From contig JACOSV010000072.1 of assembly GCA_016178725.1 (NCBI GenBank), forward strand, positions 1 to 46,077: 46,077 nt of DNA, read 5' to 3'. Shown here in pieces: positions 33,596 to 43,829 of this stretch (the first letter of the stretch is position 1; the number at the start of each line of letters is the position of its first letter). The DNA is from Candidatus Eiseniibacteriota bacterium (GTDB taxonomy: Bacteria; Eisenbacteria; RBG-16-71-46). Position numbers and translations under genes: made by a program. Below the pieces are notes generated by a model. That model was not told the origin of the DNA. It ran no database searches and saw only the letters and a program-made list of their open reading frames with translations.

Positions 33596-35953
33596 GTGGA
33601 CGATCATTCCCTTCGCATCATCGAGTTCGATCGCGTGACGGCGGCGGTCGCGGACCTGGCGGCGTGTGACGCGGCGCGAGCCGCGGTGGCCGGGGCACGC
33701 CCGATCGGCGACCCGTCGCTGCGTGCGGCCGAGTGCTCGCGCCTCGCCGAGGCGATCCGCCGCACGGCAGAGCCGGGCGAGTGGTGTTTCACCGCCGCCG
33801 GCCGCCTCGCCGCGGGGCTCGACTCGGGCGACGACGCCGAGCCGCTCGACGGCGCGGTGCTGGTCGGTGTGCGTGCCTGGCTCGAGGCGGCGGACGCGAC
33901 GCGGGGCGCGTGGCGCGAGGACGCGATGCGCGGGCGCTTCCCGGCACTCGCCGCGATCGCGGATGCGGTGCCCGATCTCGCGGCGCTGCGCGCGCGGCTC
34001 GCCGCCGCGCTCGATGACGAGGGCGCAGTGCGCGATGCGGCGTCGCCGGCGCTCAGGCGCCTGCGCGCCGAGGTCGCGACCGGCGAGAAGCGGCTCGCGC
34101 AGCAGCTCGAGCGCTGGGCCGCGCCGTTCGGCGGCAACGCCTACGTCACGCGCCACGGCGACCGCTTCGTGGCGCTCGTGCCCGCGGCCGGATTCCCGCG
34201 CCGGCGCGCGATCGTGCACGACGTCTCGAACAGCGGGCAGTCGCTGTTCGTCGAGCCGCTCGAGGCGTGCGAGGCGAACAACCGGCTGCTCGAGGCACGC
34301 GCGGCCGCCGGCGACGAGGAGCGCCGCATCCTGCGCGAGCTGGCGGGCGCGGTCATGGACGCCCGGGACGCGCTGCTCGCGCTCGAATCGGCGATCGCCC
34401 ACCTCGACACGCTGCGCGCGCGCGGACGCTGGGCGGGTACCCACGGCGTGACCGCGATCAGGCCAGGCGGCGCGCGGCTCGCGCTCCGAGGCGCGCGGCA
34501 TCCGCTGCTCGCGATGGCCGAACGCGCCGGCGGGCGCCCGGTGGTGCCGTTCGATCTCGAGCTCGGCGAGGGCCGCCGCGTGCTGCTCGTGAGCGGTCCG
34601 AACATGGGAGGCAAGACCGTCCTGCTCAAGACCGTGGGTCTCGCCGTGGCGCTCGCGCACGCGGGATTCCCGGTGCCCGCCGCCGAGGGCAGCGCGCTGC
34701 CCGAGATCGAGGCGCTCGTCGTGGATCTCGGCGACGAGCAGTCGGTGGACCAGGGGCTCTCGTCGTTCGCCGCGCACCTGCGTGTGCTCGCGCGGATGGC
34801 CAAGCTTGCGGGGCCGGGAACGCTCGTCCTGTGCGACGAGCTCGGCGCCGGCACCGATCCCGACGAGGGCGCCGCACTCGGGCGCTCGCTGATCGAGCAC
34901 GTCGCGGCGCGCGGCGCGTGGGGGATCGTCACCACGCACTTCGGCAGTCTGAAGCGCATGGCGGGCGAGGTGCCCGGCGTGATGAACGGATCGCTCGAGT
35001 TCGACGAGGCGACGCTCACGTCACGCTTCCGCTTCCAGCCCGGCGTGCCGGGCGCGAGCCACGCGCTCGCGGTCGCGGCGCGGCTCGGCTTCCCGGAGCC
35101 GCTGCTGGCGCGCGCCCGCGCGCTGACGCCCGAGGAGACGCGCACGGTCGAGCGGCTGATCGCCGAGCTCAACGAGGCGACGCGCCGTGCGAGCGATGCC
35201 GCGGCCGCGGCGGCCGCCGCGCGCGAAGAGGCCGAGCGCGCCTCGGCGGCGCATCGGGCCGCGACCGAGGAGGCGCGCAGCGGAGCGGCCGAGATGCGGC
35301 GCCGCGTGACGCGCGAGGGGGAGGCGCTGCTCGCGCGCGCCCGCGAGCTGTGGCAGACGGTGCAGCGCGAGGCGCGGCGCGAAGCGAAGCATCGCGGCGA
35401 CGTGGCGCGCGTCGGCGACGAGCTGCGCGCGCTCGAGCACGCGCACGAGGCGTTGAGCGGCGGCCCCGCGCCGGCGACGCCGATCGCGGCGGCCGCGATC
35501 GCCGTCGGTCAGCGCGTGCGCGTCGTCGATCTCGGCGTCGAGGCCGAGGTCGTGAGCGGACCGGACGCCGAGGGCCGCGTGCGTCTGAAGCGCGGCAGCT
35601 GGGCGATCGAGAGCCGGGCCGACCGGCTGGCAGCCCCGGCGGCGGGCGCCGCACCGGCCGGCGGCGAAGCGCGCCCGATCGCCGCGACATGGGACGCATC
35701 GGAAGGAAGTGTTCCGCTCGAGGCGGATCTGCGCGGCCTGGAGGCCGACGAAGCGCTGGCGGCGCTCGATCAGGCGCTCGACCAGGCGGTTCGGTCGGGG
35801 CTCGCCGAGCTGCGCATCGTGCACGGCATCGGCCGCGGCGTGCTGCGGGCGGCGGTCGAGCGGCATCTGCGATCGCATCCGCAGGTCGCCTCGCAGCGTT
35901 TCGGACAGGTGGGCGAAGGGGGCCGCGGCGTTACCGTGGCGCGCCTGCGATGA
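33596..35953 (+). CDS. mutS2: MutS2 (endonuclease/ribosome-splitting ATPase)
   Basis: A 785-residue MutS2. The MutS core has LEACEANNRLLEARAAAGDEE-type clamp helices, then the ABC ATPase with Walker A GPNMGGKTVLLKT (about residue 335), VVDLGDEQSVDQGLSSFAAHL (signature), VLCDELGAGTDPDEGAAL (Walker B) and TTHFGSLK. A coiled coil follows, then a KOW-like part and a C-terminal Smr domain (about 700-785) with DLRGLEADEALAALDQ and IVHGIGRGVLRAAVERHL. It acts against recombination or on collided ribosomes. The start is GTG 33596, with GGAG about nine bases upstream. Confidence 0.94.
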   Translation: MDDHSLRIIEFDRVTAAVADLAACDAARAAVAGARPIGDPSLRAAECSRLAEAIRRTAEPGEWCFTAAGRLAAGLDSGDDAEPLDGAVLVGVRAWLEAADATRGAWREDAMRGRFPALAAIADAVPDLAALRARLAAALDDEGAVRDAASPALRRLRAEVATGEKRLAQQLERWAAPFGGNAYVTRHGDRFVALVPAAGFPRRRAIVHDVSNSGQSLFVEPLEACEANNRLLEARAAAGDEERRILRELAGAVMDARDALLALESAIAHLDTLRARGRWAGTHGVTAIRPGGARLALRGARHPLLAMAERAGGRPVVPFDLELGEGRRVLLVSGPNMGGKTVLLKTVGLAVALAHAGFPVPAAEGSALPEIEALVVDLGDEQSVDQGLSSFAAHLRVLARMAKLAGPGTLVLCDELGAGTDPDEGAALGRSLIEHVAARGAWGIVTTHFGSLKRMAGEVPGVMNGSLEFDEATLTSRFRFQPGVPGASHALAVAARLGFPEPLLARARALTPEETRTVERLIAELNEATRRASDAAAAAAAAREEAERASAAHRAATEEARSGAAEMRRRVTREGEALLARARELWQTVQREARREAKHRGDVARVGDELRALEHAHEALSGGPAPATPIAAAAIAVGQRVRVVDLGVEAEVVSGPDAEGRVRLKRGSWAIESRADRLAAPAAGAAPAGGEARPIAATWDASEGSVPLEADLRGLEADEALAALDQALDQAVRSGLAELRIVHGIGRGVLRAAVERHLRSHPQVASQRFGQVGEGGRGVTVARLR

Positions 35954-35973
35954 GCCCGGCGGCAGGAGGTTCG

Positions 35974-37748
<1,775 letters not shown>

Positions 37749-37758
<10 letters not shown>

Positions 37759-39569
37759 GCACCAGCCGGGAGAAGAAGACCAGTGCGAAGGAGACCAGGC
37801 TCCGCACGCAGGCGGCGCGGCGGAAACTGCTCGACGAGGTCAAGTCGCTTGCGCTGCGTCAGGGCTACCTGACCGAGGACCAGATCGTCTGGCAGATCGG
37901 CGAGGAGATGGAACCCGAGGATCAGGTGGATCTGATGGAGGAGATCCACGGCATGCTCAGCCAGATGCGCATCGAGGTCTTCGAGAGCGAGGAGGAGGCC
38001 CAGGAGCGCATCAAGAAGCTGCGCAAGATCGAGGACAAGAGGCCGTCGGCCGCCGCCAAGGCCGCGCCGCCGCAGCCGGTGCGCTACGACGACCCGGTGC
38101 GCATGTACCTGCGCGAGATGGGTCGCGTGCCGCTCCTCACGCGCGAGGGCGAGGTCGAGATCGCGCGCCGCATCGAAGCGGGCGAGCGCCAGGTGCTCTC
38201 GGCGCTGTTCCGCGCCGAGCCGGCGGTGAAGGAGATCCGCGCGCTCGGCAAGAAGCTCAAGGAGGGCCAGCTCAAGATCGAGGATTTCATCAAGGTGGAC
38301 GAGAACGCCGCCACCGAGCCCGCGCTCAAGAAGGAGCGCCAGCGCGCGGTGAAGATTCTCGAGCGTGTGTTCGTCCTGCAGAAGCGCTACAACGACCTGC
38401 TCGAGCGCCAGAACGTGCGCATGACCGAGAAGGCGCGGCAGAACGTGCAGGCCAACTGGGCAAAGGTCGAAGCCGAGCTGGCCCAGGAGATGAACAAGCT
38501 GTCGATGAACCCGCGCATGGTCGAGTCGCTTGCGGTGCCGGTGAAGGAGCTGGCGCGCCGCGCCCATGCGCTGGACGACGTGTTCGGCCAGCTCGAGCAG
38601 CGCTTCGGACACGGCACGGAGGAGATGAACGCGTTCACGCGGCGGCTCAAGCAGGGGCCGCGCGAAGTGCGCGCGGTCAAGCGCGACTCGGGGCTCCAGC
38701 CGGCGCAGATCGCCGAGTTCCAGGTCGAGCTCAAGAACGGCAAGCGCGACGTGAAGAAGCTCGAGGACGAAGCGAAGATGACCAAGGAGCACCTGTCCGA
38801 GCTCTACCGCCAGATCCGCGACGGCGAGCGCGCCACCGGCCAGGCCAAGAAGGAGATGATCGAGGCCAACGTGCGCCTCGTGATCTCGATCGCCAAGCGC
38901 TACACCAATCGCGGCCTCGAATTCCTGGACCTGATCCAGGAAGGCAACTCGGGCCTGATGCGCGCGGTCGACAAGTTCGACTACACGAAGGGCTACAAGT
39001 TCTCGACCTACGCGACGTGGTGGATCCGGCAGGCGATCACGCGCGCGATCGCCGATCAGGCGCGCACGATCCGCGTGCCGGTGCACATGATCGAGCACAT
39101 CAACCGCGTCGTGCGCGTGTCGCGCCGCCTCGTTCAGGAACTGGGCCGCGAGCCCACCCCCGAGGAGATCGCGGAACGACTCGAGCTACCGGTCGACAAG
39201 GTGAAGAGCATCATCAAGGCGGCGCAGGAGCCGATCTCGCTCGACCGGCCGATCGGCGAGGACGACGACTCGAACCTCGGTGATTTCATCGAGGACACGA
39301 GCGTGGTCTCGCCGGCCCACTCGGCGGCGTCGGCGATGCTGCGCGACGAGGTGAACGACGTGCTGAAGACGCTGACGCCGCGCGAGGCGAAGGTGATCCG
39401 CCTGCGGTTCGGGCTCACCGACGACGGTGCGCAGCGCACGCTCGAAGAGGTGGGCGCGTTCTTCAACGTCACGCGCGAGCGCATCCGCCAGATCGAGGCG
39501 AAGGCGCTGCGCAAGCTGCGGCACCCGACCCGCAGCCGGCGGCTCAAGGCCTACACCGAGCTCCTGTAG
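37749..39569 (+). CDS. rpoD: Primary sigma factor RpoD (sigma-70 family)
   Basis: A 606-residue housekeeping sigma factor. The ATG follows GGAGGAGG and overlaps dnaG. Region 1.1 is at residues 25-100. Region 1.2 is [21 protein letters not shown] non-conserved insertion lies at about 160-360. Region 2 holds [27 protein letters not shown] and [24 protein letters not shown]. Region 3 holds [14 protein letters not shown]. Region 4 holds [32 protein letters not shown]. It directs recognition of the TTGACA/TAGACT-type promoters seen in this window. Confidence 0.97.
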
Positions 39570-39572
39570 ACG

Positions 39573-41585
39573 TCAGGGCCCGGGCGCGCCGCCGAGCCTC
39601 CGCTCGATCTCGGCCAGCGTGCGCCGCAGCTCGATCTCGCGGGGCAGGTCGCGCACGACGATGCGCAGGTGGTCGCGCGCGTCGCCGAGGCGGCCGTCGA
39701 GGAGCGCGATGCTCGCGAGCAGCCGGTGCGCGAGCGCGTTGTACGGCGATTCGCGCAGCTGCCGCTCGAGCTCGGCCCGCACACGCGCGCGCAGCGCCGG
39801 ATCGCGCACGACCGCCGCGCCCAGCAGGGCGGCGCGCGCGTTGCCCGCCGGCACCAGGGCATAGGCGTCGCGGGCGGCGACCGCGGCGTCCGCGCCGCGC
39901 CGCCGCACGAAGATCACCGCGGCGTCGTCGAGGAAGACCAGCGCCCAGCTGGTGTCGGCGTCGAGAAAATCCGCGATGCGGTCGCCGGCGGGGGCGGGAC
40001 GCGTGAGCAGCGCGATGTCGAAGCGCATCGCCTCGGCGAAGCTCCGCCACGCCGCGGGGTCGCGCTCGGCAGCGATGAACGCGCGGCGGTCGTCGCGCGT
40101 GCCGGTGGCGTGGATGTCCATGAACGGCAGCCGGCCCGGATCGGGCCAGAAGCGGAACAACGGGTATCCGCCCGAGTGGTAGTAGTTGAAGAACCGGCCG
40201 CGCAGCCCGCGCGCGGCGATCGCGTCGCAGGCGGCGACCGGGTACGAACGCCATTCGATACCGACGCCCGGGACGAAGTCCGAGCCGCTCCACTCCAGCG
40301 CGAGCGCCGCGATCGCGGCGAGCGAGGCGACCGCGGCGCGGACCGCGATCGGGAGCGGCGCGCGCGCACCCGGGCCCCGCGCCGTCCACTCGGCGAGGTC
40401 GCGCGACATGAAGGGCACGGCGGCGACCGCGAGCATGCCGATGAAGCGCACGCCGCCGACGGTCAGCGTGACGAACGCGGCGCACAGCAGCAGCTCGGCC
40501 AGGTCGAAGCGCGGCGCGCCCGGGCCCGCGACCCCGCCGCGGCGCGCCCCGCGCGTGAGCCGCGCGAGGGCGAGGAGCGGCCATCCGGCGGCGAGCAGCG
40601 GCACTCCGTTCCGCCAGTTGATGCTCCACACGATCGGCTGCAGCTCGCCGATCATCGTGAAGATCTTCTCCTTGCGATCGAACAGGAAGTAGCGGAACGG
40701 CTCCCAGAGGGCGTGCCATCCGAACGGGTTCAGCAGGCCGACCGCGAGCCCGATCGGGACCGCAAGCCACAGCGCCGAGGCGCGGCGCCGGGTGATCGTC
40801 TCGTCGATCGCGTAGGCGCCGAGCGTGATGAACCCGAGGTGGTAGGAGACGTGGGTGTTGACCCAGATCCACAGCACGGGGACGACGGCGAGCGCCGGCA
40901 CACGGCGGCCGGCGCGGCGCGACTCGAGGAGCAGGATCTCGATCGCGAGCATCAGCGCCGCGACCGACTCGGGCCGCACCTGCGAGCGCTGGCGTGAGGC
41001 GATCGCCGCGATCGCTGCGACGAGGAGCGGCGTGACGCCGCGCGCGCCCATCCGCCGCGCGGCGGCGACCGCGATCGCGAACGTCGCGATCACCGATCCC
41101 CAGCGCCACAGGTAGAGGCCGAGCACGCCGCCCGCGGACCACAGCGGCCAGATCAGCGCCTCGAAGCCCCACGACGCGTTGAGATCCGGCGCGCCGTAGG
41201 TCGGCCACGACCAGAGCTCGCGCGTCGGCACCGCGTGTCGCTCCCAGATGACGCGGCCGACGAGGAGGTGCTGCCAGAAGTCGGTGTCGAAGAGCTGGAA
41301 CGTGACGGCGGCGGCGGCGCAGAGCGCGACCACCACGGCCGCGGCGAGCCACGCGGGATGCGTCCAGCGGTCGTCGCCGGCGGCGGCGGCCGCCCGGACG
41401 GGTGCGGAGACGGTCGGCCGCGCGCGGCCCTTCGGCGATCGGGTGCGTTCGATGCGCGGATTCTGCCACGCGTGCGCACGGCGTGGGAAGGAGGGTTCAC
41501 GGCCCGCGCGCTCGCGGCCGGGCCGTGCGCCCGCGAGCCCCGGCGAGGCGCCCCCTTGACGCTCTTCGCGGGCGCCGGATAGCAT
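39573..41585 (-). CDS. Polytopic membrane protein with a periplasmic C-terminal half, unknown function
   Basis: About 670 residues if it starts at ATG 41585. The first 65 residues are Arg-rich and may not be translated; the first membrane segment (LAAAVVVALCAAAAVTFQLF) comes only after them. DTDFWQHLLVGRVIW and VPTRELWSWPTYGAPDLNASWGFEAL resemble the first periplasmic loop of GT-C fold sugar transferases, where acidic residues are catalytic. About ten membrane segments follow, then a soluble part with FFNYYHSGGYPLFRFWPDP and a TPR-like helical tail. A glycosyltransferase-like role is possible. The stop is 3 bases from the convergent rpoD stop. Confidence 0.6.
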   Translation of the reverse strand: MLSGAREERQGGASPGLAGARPGRERAGREPSFPRRAHAWQNPRIERTRSPKGRARPTVSAPVRAAAAAGDDRWTHPAWLAAAVVVALCAAAAVTFQLFDTDFWQHLLVGRVIWERHAVPTRELWSWPTYGAPDLNASWGFEALIWPLWSAGGVLGLYLWRWGSVIATFAIAVAAARRMGARGVTPLLVAAIAAIASRQRSQVRPESVAALMLAIEILLLESRRAGRRVPALAVVPVLWIWVNTHVSYHLGFITLGAYAIDETITRRRASALWLAVPIGLAVGLLNPFGWHALWEPFRYFLFDRKEKIFTMIGELQPIVWSINWRNGVPLLAAGWPLLALARLTRGARRGGVAGPGAPRFDLAELLLCAAFVTLTVGGVRFIGMLAVAAVPFMSRDLAEWTARGPGARAPLPIAVRAAVASLAAIAALALEWSGSDFVPGVGIEWRSYPVAACDAIAARGLRGRFFNYYHSGGYPLFRFWPDPGRLPFMDIHATGTRDDRRAFIAAERDPAAWRSFAEAMRFDIALLTRPAPAGDRIADFLDADTSWALVFLDDAAVIFVRRRGADAAVAARDAYALVPAGNARAALLGAAVVRDPALRARVRAELERQLRESPYNALAHRLLASIALLDGRLGDARDHLRIVVRDLPREIELRRTLAEIERRLGGAPGP
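41556..41585 (+). promoter_or_regulatory. Candidate promoter for the methyltransferase gene
   Basis: TTGACG (41556-41561), then ATAGCA/TAGCAT at 41579-41585 with a spacer of 17-18 bases. The leader is about 70 bases. It overlaps the proposed start of the minus-strand membrane protein. Confidence 0.5.
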
Positions 41586-41659
41586 CGTTCGCGCGCCGCA
41601 CGCAGCAGCCCCCGCGGTCGCCGGTCCGCCCGTCCGCCGCACGACCCGGGGATCTCTCG

Positions 41660-42526
41660 ATGCACCAGCCCCTGCCGATCGCGTCCGATGCCGAGCCACC
41701 CTCGTCGGCCGGGGGCGTGAGCCTCCGCGAGCGGCAGGCGCGCGAGCGCGCGTTTCACGACCGCTGGGCGGCCGAGGTGGATGCCGCCGAGCTGGATCCG
41801 ATCCGGCGCGCCTTCTGCCCGACCACCCCCGAGACCACGTTCGCGCTGCGCGCGCTCGGCGACCTCGGCGGGCGCCGGCTGCTCGACCTCGGGTGCGGCT
41901 CCGGGGAGACCACGACGTGGTTCGCGCTCCAGGGGGCGACGGTGGACGCGATCGACATCTCGCCGGGCATGATCGAGGTGGCGCGGACACTGGCGCGGCG
42001 CCTCGGCGTCGAGGACCGCATCACGTTCCACGTCGCGCCGGGCGAGGCGCTGCCGTTCGCGGACGCGACCTTCGACGCGGTGTTCGGGCACGACTGCCTG
42101 CACCACATGGACCTCGACCGCGCGCGCGACGAGGCGCGGCGCGTGCTGAAGCCAGGGTGTCGCGCCGTGTTCGCGGAGCCGCTCGGGCACAATCCGCTCA
42201 TCAACTACTTCCGCGACATCTCGCCGCGCACGCGCACGCCGGATGAGGTGCCGCTGCGCTTCGCCGATTTCCGCCGCCTGCGCCAGGGTTTCCGCTCACT
42301 CCGCCACCGCGAGTTCCAGTTCGCGACCCTGGGCCTGTTCCTGTGGTTCTTCGCCGTGGAGCGCTCGGACCCCAACCGGGTGCGCTACTGGAAGAAGATC
42401 ATCGTCGAGGCCGAGCGCTACCGCCCGGCGTTCCTCGCCCTCGACTGGATCGACCGCGCGATGCTCGCCGTCGTGCCCGCGGCCGGCAGGCTGTGCCGCA
42501 TGACGGTGATCGTGATCGAGCGCTGA
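41660..42526 (+). CDS. SAM-dependent class I methyltransferase
   Basis: A 288-residue Methyltransf_11/25-type enzyme. Motif I is LLDLGCGSGETTTWFA (about residue 74-89), motif II VDAIDISPGMIEVA, and the post-motif region is ALPFADATFDAVFGHDCLHHMDLDRARDEARRVLKPG, the classic small-molecule MTase series. FAEPLGHNPLINYFRD and the C-terminal hydrophobic segment LGLFLWFFAVER resemble methyltransferases acting on lipids or quinones. The substrate cannot be deduced. It is monocistronic and ends just before a tRNA cluster. Confidence 0.85.
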   Translation: MHQPLPIASDAEPPSSAGGVSLRERQARERAFHDRWAAEVDAAELDPIRRAFCPTTPETTFALRALGDLGGRRLLDLGCGSGETTTWFALQGATVDAIDISPGMIEVARTLARRLGVEDRITFHVAPGEALPFADATFDAVFGHDCLHHMDLDRARDEARRVLKPGCRAVFAEPLGHNPLINYFRDISPRTRTPDEVPLRFADFRRLRQGFRSLRHREFQFATLGLFLWFFAVERSDPNRVRYWKKIIVEAERYRPAFLALDWIDRAMLAVVPAAGRLCRMTVIVIER

Positions 42527-42554
42527 CGCATCGCCGCGCGCGGGCCGCCGCGTC

Positions 42555-42583
42555 TTGACAGTCGCGGACCGGCGGTGCTTACT
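42555..42583 (+). promoter_or_regulatory. Promoter for the tRNA-Ile2/tRNA-Val transcript
   Basis: TTGACA (42555-42560), 17 bases, CTTACT (42578-42583). The first tRNA starts about 38 bases after the expected transcription start. Confidence 0.6.
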
Positions 42584-42627
42584 ACCCGGCGCCTGCTGAC
42601 GCACGCACGCCTGTCGATGCCCGCGCT

Positions 42628-42701
42628 GGGCCCATAGCTCAGCGGTCCAGAGCGGCCGGCTCATAACCGGCGAGACCCTGGTTCGAATCCAGGTGGGCCC
42701 A
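42628..42701 (+). tRNA. tRNA with CAT anticodon, probably tRNA-Ile2 (AUA)
   Basis: A 74-base cloverleaf with acceptor GGGCCCA/TGGGCCC, anticodon loop CTCATAA and T loop TTCGAAT; no CCA is encoded. The GGGCCCATAGCTCAG start and CTCATAA loop are typical of the Ile tRNA whose C34 is modified to lysidine by TilS so that it reads AUA. An elongator Met identity cannot be excluded. It is not the initiator: the 1-72 pair is G-C. Confidence 0.85.
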
Positions 42702-42745
42702 TTGCGTCGTGCGACGCAGAGCACGCGAGAGGTCGCGCGTTCCGC

Positions 42746-42821
42746 GGGCGGCTAGCTCAGCTGGCAGAGCACCTGGATCACAACCAGGGGGTCACAGGTT
42801 CAAGTCCTGTGCCGCCAACCA
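42746..42821 (+). tRNA. tRNA-Val (CAC) with an unpaired first acceptor position
   Basis: A 76-base cloverleaf. D arm TAGCTCAGCTGGCAGAGC, anticodon stem CCTGG/CCAGG with loop ATCACAA (CAC, Val GUG), T arm ACAGG TTCAAGT CCTGT, encoded CCA at 42819-42821. Acceptor GGGCGGC faces GCCGCCA, so base 1 is G and base 72 is A, a mismatch; the remaining six pairs are perfect. Discriminator A. Confidence 0.88.
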
Positions 42822-43023
42822 TCCACCCCTCGGTTCTTCGCGCCGGCGCGTGCCGTGCGAAGGGCCGGCAGCGGGGAGCACCGCATGACGCAGCGTGACA
42901 TTCAGAGGTCGGCGCCGCCGCGGCCGCGGAGCCGCGCCGCGCATGGGCCCCGCCGCGCGGCGTTCGGAGCACCCGTGCGGGATCGGGTGCCCGCCGGCCG
43001 TGCGGCCGGCCGTCTTCCCCGGA
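42822..43023 (+). other. Hairpin-rich intergenic leader, no gene recognised
   Basis: This 200-base stretch holds at least three strong hairpins: CTTCGC-inner CGGC/GCCG-GCGAAG at 42836-42862, CACCCG/CGGGTG near 42971-42990, and the perfect GCCGGCC gtgc GGCCGGC at 42993-43010. I could not match it to a known RNA family. It could be the 3' trailer of the tRNA transcript, a structured leader of the next gene or a small RNA. Confidence 0.5.
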
Positions 43024-43024
43024 G

Positions 43025-43059
43025 CGGGGGCGTCCATCGGACGTCCCCGCGTTTTGTTT
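43025..43059 (+). terminator. Intrinsic terminator or attenuator immediately before the zinc-ribbon gene
   Basis: CGGGGGCGTCC (43025-43035), loop ATC, GGACGTCCCCG (43039-43049) is an 11-base-pair stem with one G-T pair, followed by cgTTTTGTTT. This is the best rho-independent terminator in the window. Its T-run overlaps the TTG start of the next gene, so it either ends the tRNA transcript or attenuates that gene. Confidence 0.75.
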
Positions 43060-43786
43060 GAGCGCGATCGTGAACGAGGAGCTGCAGACGCTCTGGGCCC
43101 TGCACGAGCTCGACGAGCGGCTCGTTGCATTGAACGGATCGCTGGCCCGTTTCCCCGCGCAGCGCCAGACCGTCGAGCGGCGCCTCAAGGACGAGCGCGC
43201 GCGGCTGGACACGATGAAGCATCGCGGCGCCGAGACGCTGCTCGAGCGCAAGAAGATCGAGAAGGACATCGAGTCGCTCGCCGCCGAGGAGCGCAAGTTC
43301 CAGAGCCAGCTTCCACTGGTGAAGAAGAACGAGGAGTACAGCGCCCTGCTCCACGAGATCACGGGCGCGAAGCAGAAGCGTTCCGACCGTGAGACCGACC
43401 TGCTGATGCTGATGGAAGACGAGGAGCGTCAGGCGGGCGAGCGCCCGGCGCTCGAGAAGGCCGTGGCCGGCGTGGAGGCCGAGGCGAAGGAGCGGCTCGC
43501 GGCGTTCGCGGCCGAGGAGGCGCGCGAGCGCGATCAGGTGGCGGGCGTCGAGCGCGAGCGCGCGGCGCTGATGACCCGGCTGCCGGCGGCGATGCGCAGC
43601 CGCTACGAGCGCATCCGCACGTCGCGCGAGGGCCGCGCGGTGGTCCCGATCGTCAAGGGCGCGTGCGGCGGATGCTATCGCGGCCAGCCGCCGCAGATGC
43701 TGCAGGAGGCGCGGCGCGGCGATCGCCTCATCGTATGCGACGGATGCGGACGGCTGCTGATCTGGCCGCCGGAATCGTCCGGCTGA
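43058..43786 (+). CDS. C4-type zinc-ribbon coiled-coil protein (CT398/zf-RING_7 family)
   Basis: A 242-residue protein. Residues 5-180 are a long charged alpha-helical hairpin (LQTLWALHELDERLVALNGSL, ERKKIEKDIESLAAEERKFQ, LVKKNEEYSALLHEITGAK). The C-terminus is a zinc ribbon GACGGCYRGQPPQML and IVCDGCGRLLIW, with CxxC pairs. The family is widespread and often adjacent to RNase HI and rnpB, as here; its role is unknown, with suggestions around RNA or secretion. The start is TTG 43058 inside a terminator T-run or GTG 43070, which removes that conflict. Confidence 0.88.
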   Translation: MSAIVNEELQTLWALHELDERLVALNGSLARFPAQRQTVERRLKDERARLDTMKHRGAETLLERKKIEKDIESLAAEERKFQSQLPLVKKNEEYSALLHEITGAKQKRSDRETDLLMLMEDEERQAGERPALEKAVAGVEAEAKERLAAFAAEEARERDQVAGVERERAALMTRLPAAMRSRYERIRTSREGRAVVPIVKGACGGCYRGQPPQMLQEARRGDRLIVCDGCGRLLIWPPESSG

Positions 43787-43829
43787 TGCCGGATCGCCGG
43801 GCCCGCGCGGGCGCCGGCGGAGGGTGACG

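Noticed and set aside
42860-42900. A T-box-like GGGGAGCACCGC sequence after tRNA-Val
   Set aside because: It does not match the T-box consensus, lies too far from the terminator to form the usual antiterminator, and the next gene is not amino-acid related.
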